Positions 7,125 to 15,471 are shown, counted from the first letter of the stretch. The stretch is 23,731 bases of DNA from an uncultured Alphaproteobacteria bacterium (GCA_903849835.1 CAINKA010000115.1:1-23731); one strand, 5' to 3'. Translations and numbers: made by a program. Notes: generated by a model not told the origin, from the letters alone.

Positions 7125-8222
7125 ATGTCTCTCCAATGCGGAATCGTCGGTCTTCCAAATGTCGGCAAATCAACTCTCTTCAACGCACTCACTCAAACAG
7201 CGGCTGCACAAGCTGCAAATTATCCTTTTTGCACGATTGAACCAAACATCGGAAAAGTTGATGTGCCAGATGAACGCTGCGAAAAACTTTCAAAAATTGC
7301 TGGCTCACAAAAAATAATTCCAGCGCAAATCGAATTTGTTGACATTGCAGGATTGGTTCGCGGAGCCAGCAAAGGCGAGGGTTTGGGCAATCAGTTCCTT
7401 TCCCATATTCGTGAAGTTGATGCCATCATCAATGTCGTTCGCTGCTTTGAAGATGAAAATATTACTCACGTTGAAGGTGAAGTTGATCCGTTGCGTGACA
7501 TTGATTTGATTCAGCTCGAGCTCATCATCGCTGACATGGAAAGTTTGGAAAAAAGAATTCCTGCGATGGAAAAAAAATTAAAAACTGAAAAAGAAATCGC
7601 TGCACAAATTGAAATTGCAAAAAAAGTTTTGGAAGTTTTGAAGGATGGAAAAGCAGCGAGATTAGTCGAAATAAAATCAGCTGAGGAAGAAAAAATTTTA
7701 AAAAATTTACAGCTCATCACTTCCAAGCCACAACTTTTTGTTTGTAACTTGAAAGAGCACGAACTCACTGGCAACAAGCATTCGCAAGCTGTTGAAGAAT
7801 TCGGTAAAAAAAATAATTACAAGGTTTTGAAAATTTGCGCGCAGATTGAAGCGGAAGTCGCGGGCTTTGAATCCGACGCCGAAAAAAAAGAATTTCTGGA
7901 ATCGGTCGGCTTAAAAGAAACGGGACTGTCGCAGATAATCCGTCACTCCTACTCGCTTTTGGAGTTAATCACTTTCTTCACCGTCGGTCCAAAAGAATGT
8001 CACGCTTGGATGCTAAAAAAAGGTGGAACTGCACCAAAAGCAGCGGGCGTAATTCACACTGATTTCGAAAAAGGATTCATCCGCGCCGAAACAATTTCTT
8101 ACCAAGATTACGTTTCTTTAAACGGAGAAGAAGGAGCGAAGGGCGCAGGAAAATTGCGTCTCGAAGGCAAGGATTACATCGCGCAAGACGGCGATGTTTT
8201 TCATTTTCGATTTAATGTATGA
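7125..8222 (+). CDS. ychF: YchF-type P-loop ATPase/GTPase
   Basis: YchF (OLA1 family) is a ribosome-associated P-loop nucleotidase of the Obg group; it prefers ATP because its G4 motif is NxxE rather than NKxD. The 365-residue product shows G1 GLPNVGKST (res. 9-17), G3 DIAGLVRGA, G4 CNLKE and the C-terminal TGS-like domain with AWMLKKGGTAPKAAGVIHTD. The central coiled-coil helical domain lies at about residues 130-200. Length is normal for the family. The final bases overlap coq7 as ATGA (8219-8222), so the two genes form a coupled pair. The start is preceded by TTTTTTTCAA, with no Shine-Dalgarno sequence. Confidence 0.97.
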   Translation: MSLQCGIVGLPNVGKSTLFNALTQTAAAQAANYPFCTIEPNIGKVDVPDERCEKLSKIAGSQKIIPAQIEFVDIAGLVRGASKGEGLGNQFLSHIREVDAIINVVRCFEDENITHVEGEVDPLRDIDLIQLELIIADMESLEKRIPAMEKKLKTEKEIAAQIEIAKKVLEVLKDGKAARLVEIKSAEEEKILKNLQLITSKPQLFVCNLKEHELTGNKHSQAVEEFGKKNNYKVLKICAQIEAEVAGFESDAEKKEFLESVGLKETGLSQIIRHSYSLLELITFFTVGPKECHAWMLKKGGTAPKAAGVIHTDFEKGFIRAETISYQDYVSLNGEEGAKGAGKLRLEGKDYIAQDGDVFHFRFNV

Positions 8223-8782
8223 ACAACAATTTTCAAAAAAAACTCCAAGAAATTATTCGCGTTGATCATGCTGGAGAGATGGGTGCGAAGGTGATTTATG
8301 ATGGGCAGATTGCGGCGCTAAAATTGAAGGGAGACCTTGAAACTGTTGAGCTTGTCGCTCACATGAAAAAGCAGGAAGATGTGCATTTTGATTATTTCGA
8401 TGTCGAAATAAAGCGCCAAAAAATTCGTCCGACTTTAATGCAGCCGATTTGGAAAATTGGTGGATTTGCGCTTGGATTTTTTACCGCACTCATCGATAAA
8501 AAAGCGGCGATGACTTGCACAACTGCGGTTGAAGAAACCATCGATGAGCACTATCAATCACAGCTTGCAACGCTTGAAAAAGAAGAAGAATTTTTAGACG
8601 AAAATCAAAAAAAAGAGGTGAGGGTGCTCAAAGAAAAAATCCAAAAATTTCGCGATGAAGAATTAGAGCATCGTGACATCGGTTACGAAAACAAAGCTTC
8701 CGAACTCAGCTATTTCGCGCCTCTATCGGCTTTCATAAAATTCACTACCAAGTCTGCGATTGCGATTTCTAAGAAAATTTAA
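8219..8782 (+). CDS. coq7: Demethoxyubiquinone hydroxylase, Coq7/di-iron family
   Basis: Coq7 performs the penultimate step of ubiquinone synthesis, hydroxylation of 2-polyprenyl-3-methyl-6-methoxy-1,4-benzoquinol, at the inner membrane. The 187-residue product has the di-iron carboxylate pattern of the family: RVDHAGEMGA near the N-terminus, KKQEDVHFDYF (ExxH), AVEETIDEHY, and EELEHRDIGYE (ExxH) near the C-terminus. The gene starts inside ychF by an ATGA overlap and is presumably translated by coupling. Downstream it faces the convergent transglutaminase gene across a repeat-rich gap. Ubiquinone synthesis implies aerobic respiration. Confidence 0.94.
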   Translation: MNNNFQKKLQEIIRVDHAGEMGAKVIYDGQIAALKLKGDLETVELVAHMKKQEDVHFDYFDVEIKRQKIRPTLMQPIWKIGGFALGFFTALIDKKAAMTCTTAVEETIDEHYQSQLATLEKEEEFLDENQKKEVRVLKEKIQKFRDEELEHRDIGYENKASELSYFAPLSAFIKFTTKSAIAISKKI

Positions 8783-8873
8783 AAAGTTCTTTTAAGTCCG
8801 CGGGCTGGCACAAGGCCAGCTCCTACAAAAACTATTTCGAATTTTAATCGGGTTCTTTCAATCGGAATCAGTA
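8783..8873. other. Convergent intergenic segment with a REP-like hairpin and a solo element terminus
   Basis: Downstream of coq7, GGCTGGCACAAGGCCAGC (from 8803) is a small hairpin; the 25-bp stretch 8803-8827 recurs inverted at 20385-20409 with one mismatch. Then 8846-8875 (AATCGGGTTCTTTCAATCGG and on to GTATA) resembles the right terminus of the roughly 165-bp palindromic element and abuts the next copy head to head around a GTATATAC centre. Confidence 0.6.
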
Positions 8874-9039
8874 TATACCAAATCTGATTCAAGAAACCGA
8901 TTGGTTAAAATTACAAAAAACCTCGATGTCATGCTGAGCCTGTCGAAGCATGATGCGGGTTTCGGTGCCTCGAATCATGCTTCGACAGGCTCAGCATGAC
9001 GCTGAAGTTTAATCGGCTTCTTCAGTTTGAATGGTTATA
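8874..9039. repeat. Second copy of the ~165-bp palindromic element, overlapping a gene end
   Basis: Its left end (TATACCAAATCTGATTCAAG, then AAACCGAT) matches the left end of 5572-5735 at about 21 of 28 positions by hand alignment. Its right end (CGGCTTCTTCAGTTTGAATG, then GTTATA) matches the right end of that copy at about 19 of 23. Length is 166 bp against 164. The core is a perfect 26-bp inverted repeat (8928-8953 and 8975-9000) beginning GTCATGCTGAGCC. The right terminus lies inside the transglutaminase gene and encodes its last five residues (YNHSN) and TGA stop. The core differs from that of the first copy, so the element appears modular. Confidence 0.7.
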
Positions 9040-10359
9040 ACTCCCACTTTTCATTTCAAAACCCATGCTAGAGCTCACCGTTCTTTGTCCGCCGAAATAT
9101 CTCGTTGAGATTTCTCCCTTACCATCATCGTTGAAATAAACGTGGGAAGAGGAAACGATTCCTGACATTAAATCCCAAGTTGCATCGACATCAATCCACT
9201 CCCCATCCCGATAAATCCTGTTCCAAGCGTGTCCTTGGCATCTATCATATTCGCCGCAGGCCGCGCCATCAATGAGCATTGCGGGAATTTTTGCGACTCG
9301 CGCTAATCCGTTGTAAAGCCTTGAATATTCGGTACAGACTCCGATTGGATTTCGTAAAATTTCTTTCACCTTCGGAAGCTTGCCGGTGTAGCTGAGGTCA
9401 TATTTTAAAAACTCGTGAACAAATTTTCCGATTTGAGCGTAGAGCGGTAAATTCCGATATTTTTCGTCGCGTTTTATTTTTTCTAAAATTGGCAAAAGCA
9501 ACGCAGCTTCGTCTTGAGGGACATCGAGATAATCATTGGGATTGCGCGTGATTCTAAGGCGGTTTGATGTTCCGGTAGAAATTCTTGCCCTGTTTTCAAT
9601 CAGAATTTCTTTTTCAGCGGTGTTGAATTTGTAAATTTTATTATCTCCCTGCGAGACTTCTTGAAACTTTAGGATGTTTGATTTTGTGCTCAGATTTTCA
9701 ACTTTTTGTCCGCCATTTTGAAAATAGTTCGGCATCTTCACTTGCACGTCATTCAAGGGCTGATCGGATTTGATTGTGACATTGATTGCCATATCCCAAA
9801 CGCTTTGCGCCGTGGTCAATTTTATTATTTCCTGCACTCCATTTTCGGGAACGCTATTTCGATAAACAAAACTACCGCCATTTTTTGTGATGTTTGGATT
9901 TAAAGTTGCCGATTCCAAATAGCCGGGAAAATTGATTGTGACCTGTGCATCGGCTCCAGCAGCGAAGCTAGGGATGTAAATCGCTTCTTGCCGGAGGAAT
10001 TTATTGATCTTGTCGTAAGTCTCTTCGTAAGTGAAATAAAGTGCGAAAGAGCCGTTGGTTTCCTTGGGTTTTGGGAATTTAATTTTGAGAGAATTATTGA
10101 GGAAGGAATAGTCAGCTAGCTGATTGTCGCAGATCACTTTGGTGATTTTTAAATTCTGTTTTTCATCAAAAGAAATCGCAAATGAAGTCATAACTTGATT
10201 TGCCGGTAAGTTTTTAATTTTGCCTTGAATAAAAACTTCTGAAGCTTTTCCGCTAGTTGTCAGTTGGGTTTCCTCTTGCCATTTGAGCACTGAAACATCT
10301 GGGTTGGCATAGGCTTGAAGTGGAAGTAAAAAAAGAATTACGGTGAAGATTTTTCTCAT
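9022..10359 (-). CDS. Exported transglutaminase-like cysteine protein
   Basis: This 445-residue protein is secreted, with signal peptide MRKIFTVILFLLPLQAYA. A region rich in predicted beta structure (about res. 20-290) precedes a transglutaminase-core domain whose triad can be read directly: Cys342 in NPIGVCTEYSRL, His377 in QGHAWNRIY and Asp392 in WIDVDATWDL. Such domains act as transglutaminases or, often in bacteria, as peptidases; the substrate is unknown. I chose ATG 10359 over 10404 because it starts the signal peptide and overlaps the ribH stop as ATGA. The last residues and stop derive from a palindromic element (8874-9039), so the C-terminus may have been altered by its insertion. 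Confidence 0.8.
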   Translation of the reverse strand: MRKIFTVILFLLPLQAYANPDVSVLKWQEETQLTTSGKASEVFIQGKIKNLPANQVMTSFAISFDEKQNLKITKVICDNQLADYSFLNNSLKIKFPKPKETNGSFALYFTYEETYDKINKFLRQEAIYIPSFAAGADAQVTINFPGYLESATLNPNITKNGGSFVYRNSVPENGVQEIIKLTTAQSVWDMAINVTIKSDQPLNDVQVKMPNYFQNGGQKVENLSTKSNILKFQEVSQGDNKIYKFNTAEKEILIENRARISTGTSNRLRITRNPNDYLDVPQDEAALLLPILEKIKRDEKYRNLPLYAQIGKFVHEFLKYDLSYTGKLPKVKEILRNPIGVCTEYSRLYNGLARVAKIPAMLIDGAACGEYDRCQGHAWNRIYRDGEWIDVDATWDLMSGIVSSSHVYFNDDGKGEISTRYFGGQRTVSSSMGFEMKSGSYNHSN

Positions 10360-10787
10360 TTTTTTTCGGCTAAATCTTTTTTTAATTTGATCATCGCAAG
10401 ACAAGCGTGAGCCGCGAAGCCACCTTTATCTTTTTGTTTTGGATCCGCTCGTACAATGGCTTGAGCTTCATTTTCGACAGTTAGAATTCCATTTCCGATC
10501 GCGATTTTATTTTTCATGGCGAGCTTGTTTAGACCGCGCGCACTTTCATTTGCAACGATGTCATAATGCGAAGTTTCACCGCGAATTACGCAACCTAAAG
10601 CGACATATCCGGCATAATTTTCTCCATCTTGCGCAAAGGCGATGGCAGCAGGAATTTCTAAGGCTCCGGGTAGGGTAACGATTTCATATTCAAAGCCAGA
10701 ATCTCTAAGTTTTTTTGTCGCACCTTCGAGCAATAAATCGGAAATTTTTTGATAAAAATTAGCCTGCAAAATTAATATTTTTTTCAT
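10356..10787 (-). CDS. ribH: 6,7-dimethyl-8-ribityllumazine synthase
   Basis: RibH condenses 5-amino-6-ribitylamino-uracil with 3,4-dihydroxy-2-butanone 4-phosphate, the step before riboflavin synthase. The 143-residue product has the phosphate-binding and catalytic blocks LPGALEIPAAI, ALGCVIRGETSHYDIV (with the conserved His) and GNGILTVENEAQA. I start it at ATG 10787 (MKKILILQANFY), where family members begin; an in-frame ATG at 10823 would add 12 residues lacking family resemblance. Its TGA overlaps the start of the transglutaminase-like gene. Riboflavin genes are absent from Rickettsia but present in several other Rickettsiales, a weak hint at lineage. Confidence 0.94.
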   Translation of the reverse strand: MKKILILQANFYQKISDLLLEGATKKLRDSGFEYEIVTLPGALEIPAAIAFAQDGENYAGYVALGCVIRGETSHYDIVANESARGLNKLAMKNKIAIGNGILTVENEAQAIVRADPKQKDKGGFAAHACLAMIKLKKDLAEKK

Positions 10788-10850
10788 TGTGTTTGATGTT
10801 GTTTTGGAAGAAATTTTTCTCATAAAAACCTTAACCAGCTAATCATAAAA

Positions 10851-11342
10851 ATGCTTAACATTTTTAACTTATTTTTATTTTTATTCGCGCTGTGGATCCT
10901 TTTCATGATTGCTGCGGGAACGCTTTCTTGGCTTTATGTTTTTTTCGGAATATTGTCCGCAAGCTTTGTGGCTGTAATTTCCTTCCGTCTTAAATTAATC
11001 GAAGAAAAAAGTGAATTGCTTTATTTAAGCCTTGGTTTCTATCGCCATTTTTTTCAAATTTTTGTTAAAAATTTTTTCAGTGCGATCAAATTTGTGATTG
11101 GCATGGCGCTTACTAACAAGCCGTTTCATCCGATTGTTTATTCTCTCGAATTAAGTCCAGAAAATAAATTTAATCCCGCGCTTTTAATGGCGAGTTTTAA
11201 CATGACGACGGGTCTTTTTTGCATTGGCACGAAGGATCAAGAAATTTTTATTCACTGCGTCGATGATGATCATTTTAAAAAATTTAATCTGCAAAAAACC
11301 TGCAAATTTTTGAAAGACATAAATGACGATAATTTGGTTTAA
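10851..11342 (+). CDS. mnhE: Na+/H+ antiporter subunit E (MnhE/MrpE-like)
   Basis: This 163-residue inner-membrane protein belongs to the MnhE/MrpE family, a subunit of multisubunit cation/proton antiporters. Two or three hydrophobic helices lie in the first 50 residues, followed by the family's FxxNFFSAIKFVIGMAL amphipathic segment. The C-terminal cytoplasmic part has MTTGLFCIGTKDQEIFIHCVDDD, corresponding to the 'TPGTL...vHxld' block. The other Mnh/Mrp subunits are not in the window, so it is either an orphan or works with subunits encoded elsewhere, as in rickettsiae with scattered mnh genes. ligA starts 4 bp after its stop. It is divergent from ribH across 63 bp. Confidence 0.82.
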   Translation: MLNIFNLFLFLFALWILFMIAAGTLSWLYVFFGILSASFVAVISFRLKLIEEKSELLYLSLGFYRHFFQIFVKNFFSAIKFVIGMALTNKPFHPIVYSLELSPENKFNPALLMASFNMTTGLFCIGTKDQEIFIHCVDDDHFKKFNLQKTCKFLKDINDDNLV

Positions 11343-11345
11343 AAG

Positions 11346-13439
11346 ATGGAAAAAATTGAACAGGAAATAAAAAATCTAAAAGCCGAAATAGACAAGCATG
11401 ACGCGGCTTATCACACGTTTGATGCTCCACTAATTTCTGATGTTGCTTACGATGAGCTGCGAAAAAAATTAGAAAAATATCGCGAAAATTTTCCTCAATT
11501 TTTTAACCAAAAAGAAGAAAAAGTTGGCGGAAAAACTTTGGAAATTTTTTCTAAAGTTAATCACAAGAAGCCAATGTTGTCACTGGCAAATGGGTTTTGT
11601 CGCGAAGATATTCAAGATTTTTTTGATCGCATTAGTCGGTTTTTAGGAATCGGAAAAAAGCTAGAAAATACTGATTTATTTGGATGGGCAGAGAGTTCAA
11701 AAATCGAATTATTTTGCGAAATAAAAATCGACGGACTTTCTTTTTCAGCGCGATATGAAAATGGAAAATTAACCCAAGCAGCCACGCGTGGCGATGGTTT
11801 TGAAGGCGAAGACGTAACTCAAAATATAAAAACAATTCAGGATTTTCCGCAGCAAATTACGTCGATCGATGTGCCAAAAATTTTAGAAATTCGTGGCGAA
11901 ATTTACATGGGCAAAAAAGATTTCGAAGAGCTGAATATTCGACAAGAAGAGCGGGGTAAGAAAAATTTTGCCAATCCTCGTAATGCAGCTGCTGGCTCGC
12001 TTCGTCAACTTGATGCCAGCATAACTTCTTCCCGAAAATTAAGTTATTTTGCCTATTCGCTCGGCGAAATTTCCGATGACTTTATTTGCAATTCGCAAGA
12101 AGAGCTCCACAAAAAATTGCGTGCTTTTGGATTTAAAACCGAACCTCATTCCAAGCTTTGTCGCAATGTTGACGAGGCTCTAGCACATTACGAAAAAATT
12201 TTAGATCAGCATTACCAATTCGATTACGATACCGATGGAATGGTTTACAAAGTGAATGACTTCGCTTTGCAAGAGCGGCTTGGTTTCGTGGCTCGCTCAC
12301 CGCGCTGGGCAATCGCTCACAAGTTCCCCGCAGAAAAAGCAAAAACTGAAATTGAAAATATTGTAATCCAAATTGGAAGAACGGGCGCACTCACGCCAGT
12401 TGCGGTTTTGAAGCCGATCAACATTGGTGGAGTTTTGGTGTCGAGAGCAACTTTACACAACCAAGATGAGATCGCTCGCAAAGATATTCGCGTTGGTGAT
12501 GTGGTTTTAATTCAACGTGCTGGAGACGTGATTCCACAAGTGCTTGAGGTTGATTTGTCACAGCGAAAAGATGGCGCTGAAAAATTTTCTTTCCCAAAAA
12601 ATTGTCCAATTTGCGGCGCCGAGATTGTGAAAGCGGAAGAGGATGTTGTGCTGCGTTGCAGCGGAGGATTGTCTTGCGAATCACAGCTCAAAGAAGCGCT
12701 CAAACATTTTGTTTCCAAAGATGCGTTCGACATTACCGGGCTTGGAAAAAAGCAGATCGAGAATCTTTTCGACGAAGGTAGAATCAAAAATTTTGCTGAT
12801 ATTTTTAAATTGGAGGAGTGCGAAAAAATTGCTGAAAAACCCCAAGGAGAAAAATTGCGAGAGAAGCTTGGCTGGGGCGAAAAATCCGTCGAAAATTTAT
12901 TTCTTGCAATCAATCAAAAACGAAAAATCTCACTAGAAAAATTCATCTATGCCATCGGAATCCGACATATCGGTGAAACCACGGCCAAACTGCTTGCGCA
13001 GCATTTTATTTCTTACGAAAATTTCAAACGCCTAATGCCTAATGCTTACTGCCTAACGCCTAATGAAATCGAAGATTTAATTTCTCTCGATGGAATTGGT
13101 GAAAAAATGGCAAAAGCTGTGCTCGATTATTTTCGTGACGAAAGAAATTTGCGTATGGTTTTGGATGTTGAAAAAGAATTACAAATCGAAGATGTGGTTC
13201 AAAAAAATTCCGACTCAAAACTTGCGGGAAAATCAATAATTTTTACCGGAGCTTTAGAAAAAATGAGTCGTGCTGAAGCTAAAAAAAGAGCTGAAGATTT
13301 AGGGATGAAAGTCGTTGGATCTGTTTCAAGCAAAACCGATTTTGTCGTTGCCGGAAGCGAGGCGGGATCGAAATTAAAAAAAGCTGCAGAACTTGGATTG
13401 AGGGTTTTGAATGAGGCTGAGTGGATGGAAATTAAATAG
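11346..13439 (+). CDS. ligA: NAD+-dependent DNA ligase
   Basis: LigA seals nicks in replication and repair using NAD+. The 697-residue product has the complete order: an Ia/NTase domain with catalytic Lys127 in CEIKIDGLS, GEIYMGKKDF, the OB fold, a four-cysteine zinc finger (Cys420, 423, 438, 444), the helix-hairpin-helix region (ITGLGKKQIENLF, GIRHIGETTAKLL, LDGIGEKMAKAVL) and a C-terminal BRCT domain (LAGKSIIFTGALEKMSRAEA...). A 35-bp array of five heptamers (13030-13064) encodes part of a linker between two hairpins, KRLMPNAYCLTPNE, and looks like an expansion tolerated in-frame. The TAG stop lies in a palindrome shared with the convergent kinase gene. Confidence 0.97.
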   Translation: MEKIEQEIKNLKAEIDKHDAAYHTFDAPLISDVAYDELRKKLEKYRENFPQFFNQKEEKVGGKTLEIFSKVNHKKPMLSLANGFCREDIQDFFDRISRFLGIGKKLENTDLFGWAESSKIELFCEIKIDGLSFSARYENGKLTQAATRGDGFEGEDVTQNIKTIQDFPQQITSIDVPKILEIRGEIYMGKKDFEELNIRQEERGKKNFANPRNAAAGSLRQLDASITSSRKLSYFAYSLGEISDDFICNSQEELHKKLRAFGFKTEPHSKLCRNVDEALAHYEKILDQHYQFDYDTDGMVYKVNDFALQERLGFVARSPRWAIAHKFPAEKAKTEIENIVIQIGRTGALTPVAVLKPINIGGVLVSRATLHNQDEIARKDIRVGDVVLIQRAGDVIPQVLEVDLSQRKDGAEKFSFPKNCPICGAEIVKAEEDVVLRCSGGLSCESQLKEALKHFVSKDAFDITGLGKKQIENLFDEGRIKNFADIFKLEECEKIAEKPQGEKLREKLGWGEKSVENLFLAINQKRKISLEKFIYAIGIRHIGETTAKLLAQHFISYENFKRLMPNAYCLTPNEIEDLISLDGIGEKMAKAVLDYFRDERNLRMVLDVEKELQIEDVVQKNSDSKLAGKSIIFTGALEKMSRAEAKKRAEDLGMKVVGSVSSKTDFVVAGSEAGSKLKKAAELGLRVLNEAEWMEIK
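13030..13064. repeat. Five heptamers (GCCTAAT)n inside ligA
   Basis: Units are GCCTAAT, GCCTAAT, GCTTACT, GCCTAAC and GCCTAAT, head to tail. They encode ligase residues around 562-573 in the helix-hairpin-helix region. All heptamer arrays in the window contain a CTAA/TTAG-type core, pointing to a common kind of repeat. Confidence 0.85.
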
Positions 13440-13543
13440 GACTTAAAAAGTCTACCTTTTGCTTCGAACTTTTACGGTTCAAATTCAAAAATTTTTTGAA
13501 CCGCAGAATTTCTTTGCAAAAGCGGCTTTGCGTAAGTCCTATT
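13435..13543. repeat. ~109-bp palindrome between convergent ligA and kinase genes, likely bidirectional terminator
   Basis: The outer arms AATAGGACTTA (13435-13445) and TAAGTCCTATT (13533-13543) are perfect inverted repeats. The inner hairpin CGGTTCAAA (13475-13483) pairs with TTTGAACCG (13495-13503) around an A/T-rich loop. The two outer arms contain the TAG of ligA and the first two bases of the kinase stop. The T-rich and A-rich flanks suit transcription termination in both directions. Intermediate segments match imperfectly (for example CTTTTGC at 13456 and GCAAAAG at 13516), so it may be a second palindromic element family rather than a simple terminator. Confidence 0.7.
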
Positions 13544-15455
13544 AAAAAATTATCCTAACTTCTGTTCCAATATTTTTCTGCGATGAAATCGCTAAAATCC
13601 CGCCTTGCAATTCGACTAAATGCTTCACTAAAGGCAGGCCAAGTCCGGTTGAATCAATTTTGGCTTCATTCGTAAGTCGACCATATTTTGCAAGGGCGAT
13701 TACAATTTCTTTGTCACTCATTCCGATGCCTTCATCTTTCACGGTGATGCTAATTTTCGGACGTGATTTTTTGATGATGGTTAACAGATGTAATTTTCGC
13801 TGCCCATCAATTTCAGAATTATTTCTGACATTCTCGAGCATTGAGCCGCGCCACATTTCTGATGCATCGGAAGAAAAACGTTCGAGTGTAATTTTAATTT
13901 TGCTGTGATCATTCGCGTATTTTATCGAGTTGCTGATGATATTGACGATGATTTGTTTGAGGCGTCGCGGATCAAGATTTTCAACCAAAAAATCTTCGTC
14001 TTGTTGTTTTAAAAATTGGGTAAGGATTTGTTTGTTAGATTTTGCAGCGCGCATTTTTAGCAACTTAATCGAGCGCAGAGCCACGTCTTTCACATCAACA
14101 ACGGACTGCTCTTCGATTTTAAAATCTCCGGTTTGTGATTGATTAACGTCGGTAATGTCGTGAATAAATTCCGCTAATTCTTCGCCTAGCTTTATGACAT
14201 CTTCGAGAAAATTTTGATTCTCGGCAAGTTCTTCGTCGGAAAATTTTTTATCGGCGCTGTTAGATTTGTCGGAAAAATTCATCTTCACCAATTCAGCTAG
14301 GCCAATGATTCCCGCGACAATATTTTTTAATTCGTGAGCAGTGGAAGCGAGAAATTCAGTCTTGTTGTGATTAGCAGTTTCAGCGAAATTTTTTTCTTGC
14401 TGCTGCTTTTCAACGAAGCAGCGAACAGTTTCGATCGAGCGCGATAAAAAATTTACCTCCGCAATATCCGACTGCGGCACAATAATTTTCGTATTACCCT
14501 GAGCAATTTCATTAGCCGATTCCGACAGCGTCACCACTGGGTTTAGGAGTTTGGTGCGGAAGAAATAAAGTAGAATGAGGAAGAAGATGGTGAGGTAGAT
14601 GGTGTTGAGAATTTTTGGTAAGAAATTTTCTTGGAACTGAGATAAAAATATCTTTTGATTTACGCCAACTAGAACGTGCAGAGGATAATTTTCGTTCGAT
14701 TGGTAATAAAATTTTCTATTGTCTTTTTCTATAAAACCTTGTTCGAGACCAATGTTTTTTGAGATGAAAGAGAAATCTTCTTTGTTAAAATTTTCTGATG
14801 TGAAAATTATTGAATTATCCTTGTCGAGAATTGCGAATGCGACATATGGAGTTGTTATGATTGATTCCAACTTTCTTTTGAATTTTTTTACGTTCAACCC
14901 AAGGGAAATGGTTCCGACAAAGTTACCATTTTTTTTTACGACACCAAAACCGAAAGGAACGACCAGTTCTTTGCTGATAATACCTATGTCGACTTTTGAG
15001 GGGAGAAGTTTGTTGGGGGTAATTTTTGCGTCAATAATCCAAGATCTTTGCTCTTTTGTTATCAATACCGGTTTTGTTAAAATGCCGTGAGTGCTACTCG
15101 CGATTACGTAGTCATTATGGTCAACAAAATCAAAAAGTGTCCAAGTAAAAATATCTTGGAATGATTCGTTTATCATCGGCCTAGTGTTTATTAGGATTGA
15201 GGCGACAATTTCTTTTTTGTAATTATTTTTTTCTAAAATTTGATTTGAGATCAAATTGGCAATATTTTCTATGTAGGATAAAGATTCTGTTATTTGCTGG
15301 TTAATTTTATTCGAGTTAGTTTTTATTGACTGCTTTGAATCTGCGGAAAAGTTTTTGTAGGAAAAAAATAGTGCGATAGCAGCAATTATGATTGAGCCAA
15401 ATACTACGGTGTTGGCGAATAATTTATAGTCTTTAGCTAAGCTTTTTAGTTTCAT
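13542..15455 (-). CDS. Membrane sensor histidine kinase with extracytoplasmic sensor
   Basis: This 637-residue hybrid-free sensor kinase has a first transmembrane helix at about residues 15-35, a periplasmic domain of about 260 residues that resembles dCache/PAS sensors (contains VDHNDYVIASS and FGFGVVKKNGNFVGTISLG), a second helix (IYLTIFFLILLYFF) and a HAMP-like linker. The phosphoacceptor region is STAHELKNIVAG (His374). The ATPase domain has the N box IIVNIISNSIKYAN, G1 VKDEGIGMS and G2 STGLGLPLVKHL. I start it at ATG 15455 (MKLKSLAKDYKL); upstream in-frame ATGs would run into the divergent gene. No response regulator is adjacent, so the partner and signal are unknown. Confidence 0.88.
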   Translation of the reverse strand: MKLKSLAKDYKLFANTVVFGSIIIAAIALFFSYKNFSADSKQSIKTNSNKINQQITESLSYIENIANLISNQILEKNNYKKEIVASILINTRPMINESFQDIFTWTLFDFVDHNDYVIASSTHGILTKPVLITKEQRSWIIDAKITPNKLLPSKVDIGIISKELVVPFGFGVVKKNGNFVGTISLGLNVKKFKRKLESIITTPYVAFAILDKDNSIIFTSENFNKEDFSFISKNIGLEQGFIEKDNRKFYYQSNENYPLHVLVGVNQKIFLSQFQENFLPKILNTIYLTIFFLILLYFFRTKLLNPVVTLSESANEIAQGNTKIIVPQSDIAEVNFLSRSIETVRCFVEKQQQEKNFAETANHNKTEFLASTAHELKNIVAGIIGLAELVKMNFSDKSNSADKKFSDEELAENQNFLEDVIKLGEELAEFIHDITDVNQSQTGDFKIEEQSVVDVKDVALRSIKLLKMRAAKSNKQILTQFLKQQDEDFLVENLDPRRLKQIIVNIISNSIKYANDHSKIKITLERFSSDASEMWRGSMLENVRNNSEIDGQRKLHLLTIIKKSRPKISITVKDEGIGMSDKEIVIALAKYGRLTNEAKIDSTGLGLPLVKHLVELQGGILAISSQKNIGTEVRIIF

Positions 15456-15471
15456 TTTTAATCTTATTTCA

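Noticed and set aside
12133..12936. Overlapping ORFs within ligA on both strands
   Set aside because: The ligase frame carries all catalytic and zinc motifs without a break; these are by-products of composition.
13660..15090. Several plus-strand ORFs of 70-123 codons
   Set aside because: They lie opposite the histidine kinase, whose motifs are clear, and their sequences are low in family-like features; they are antisense shadows.
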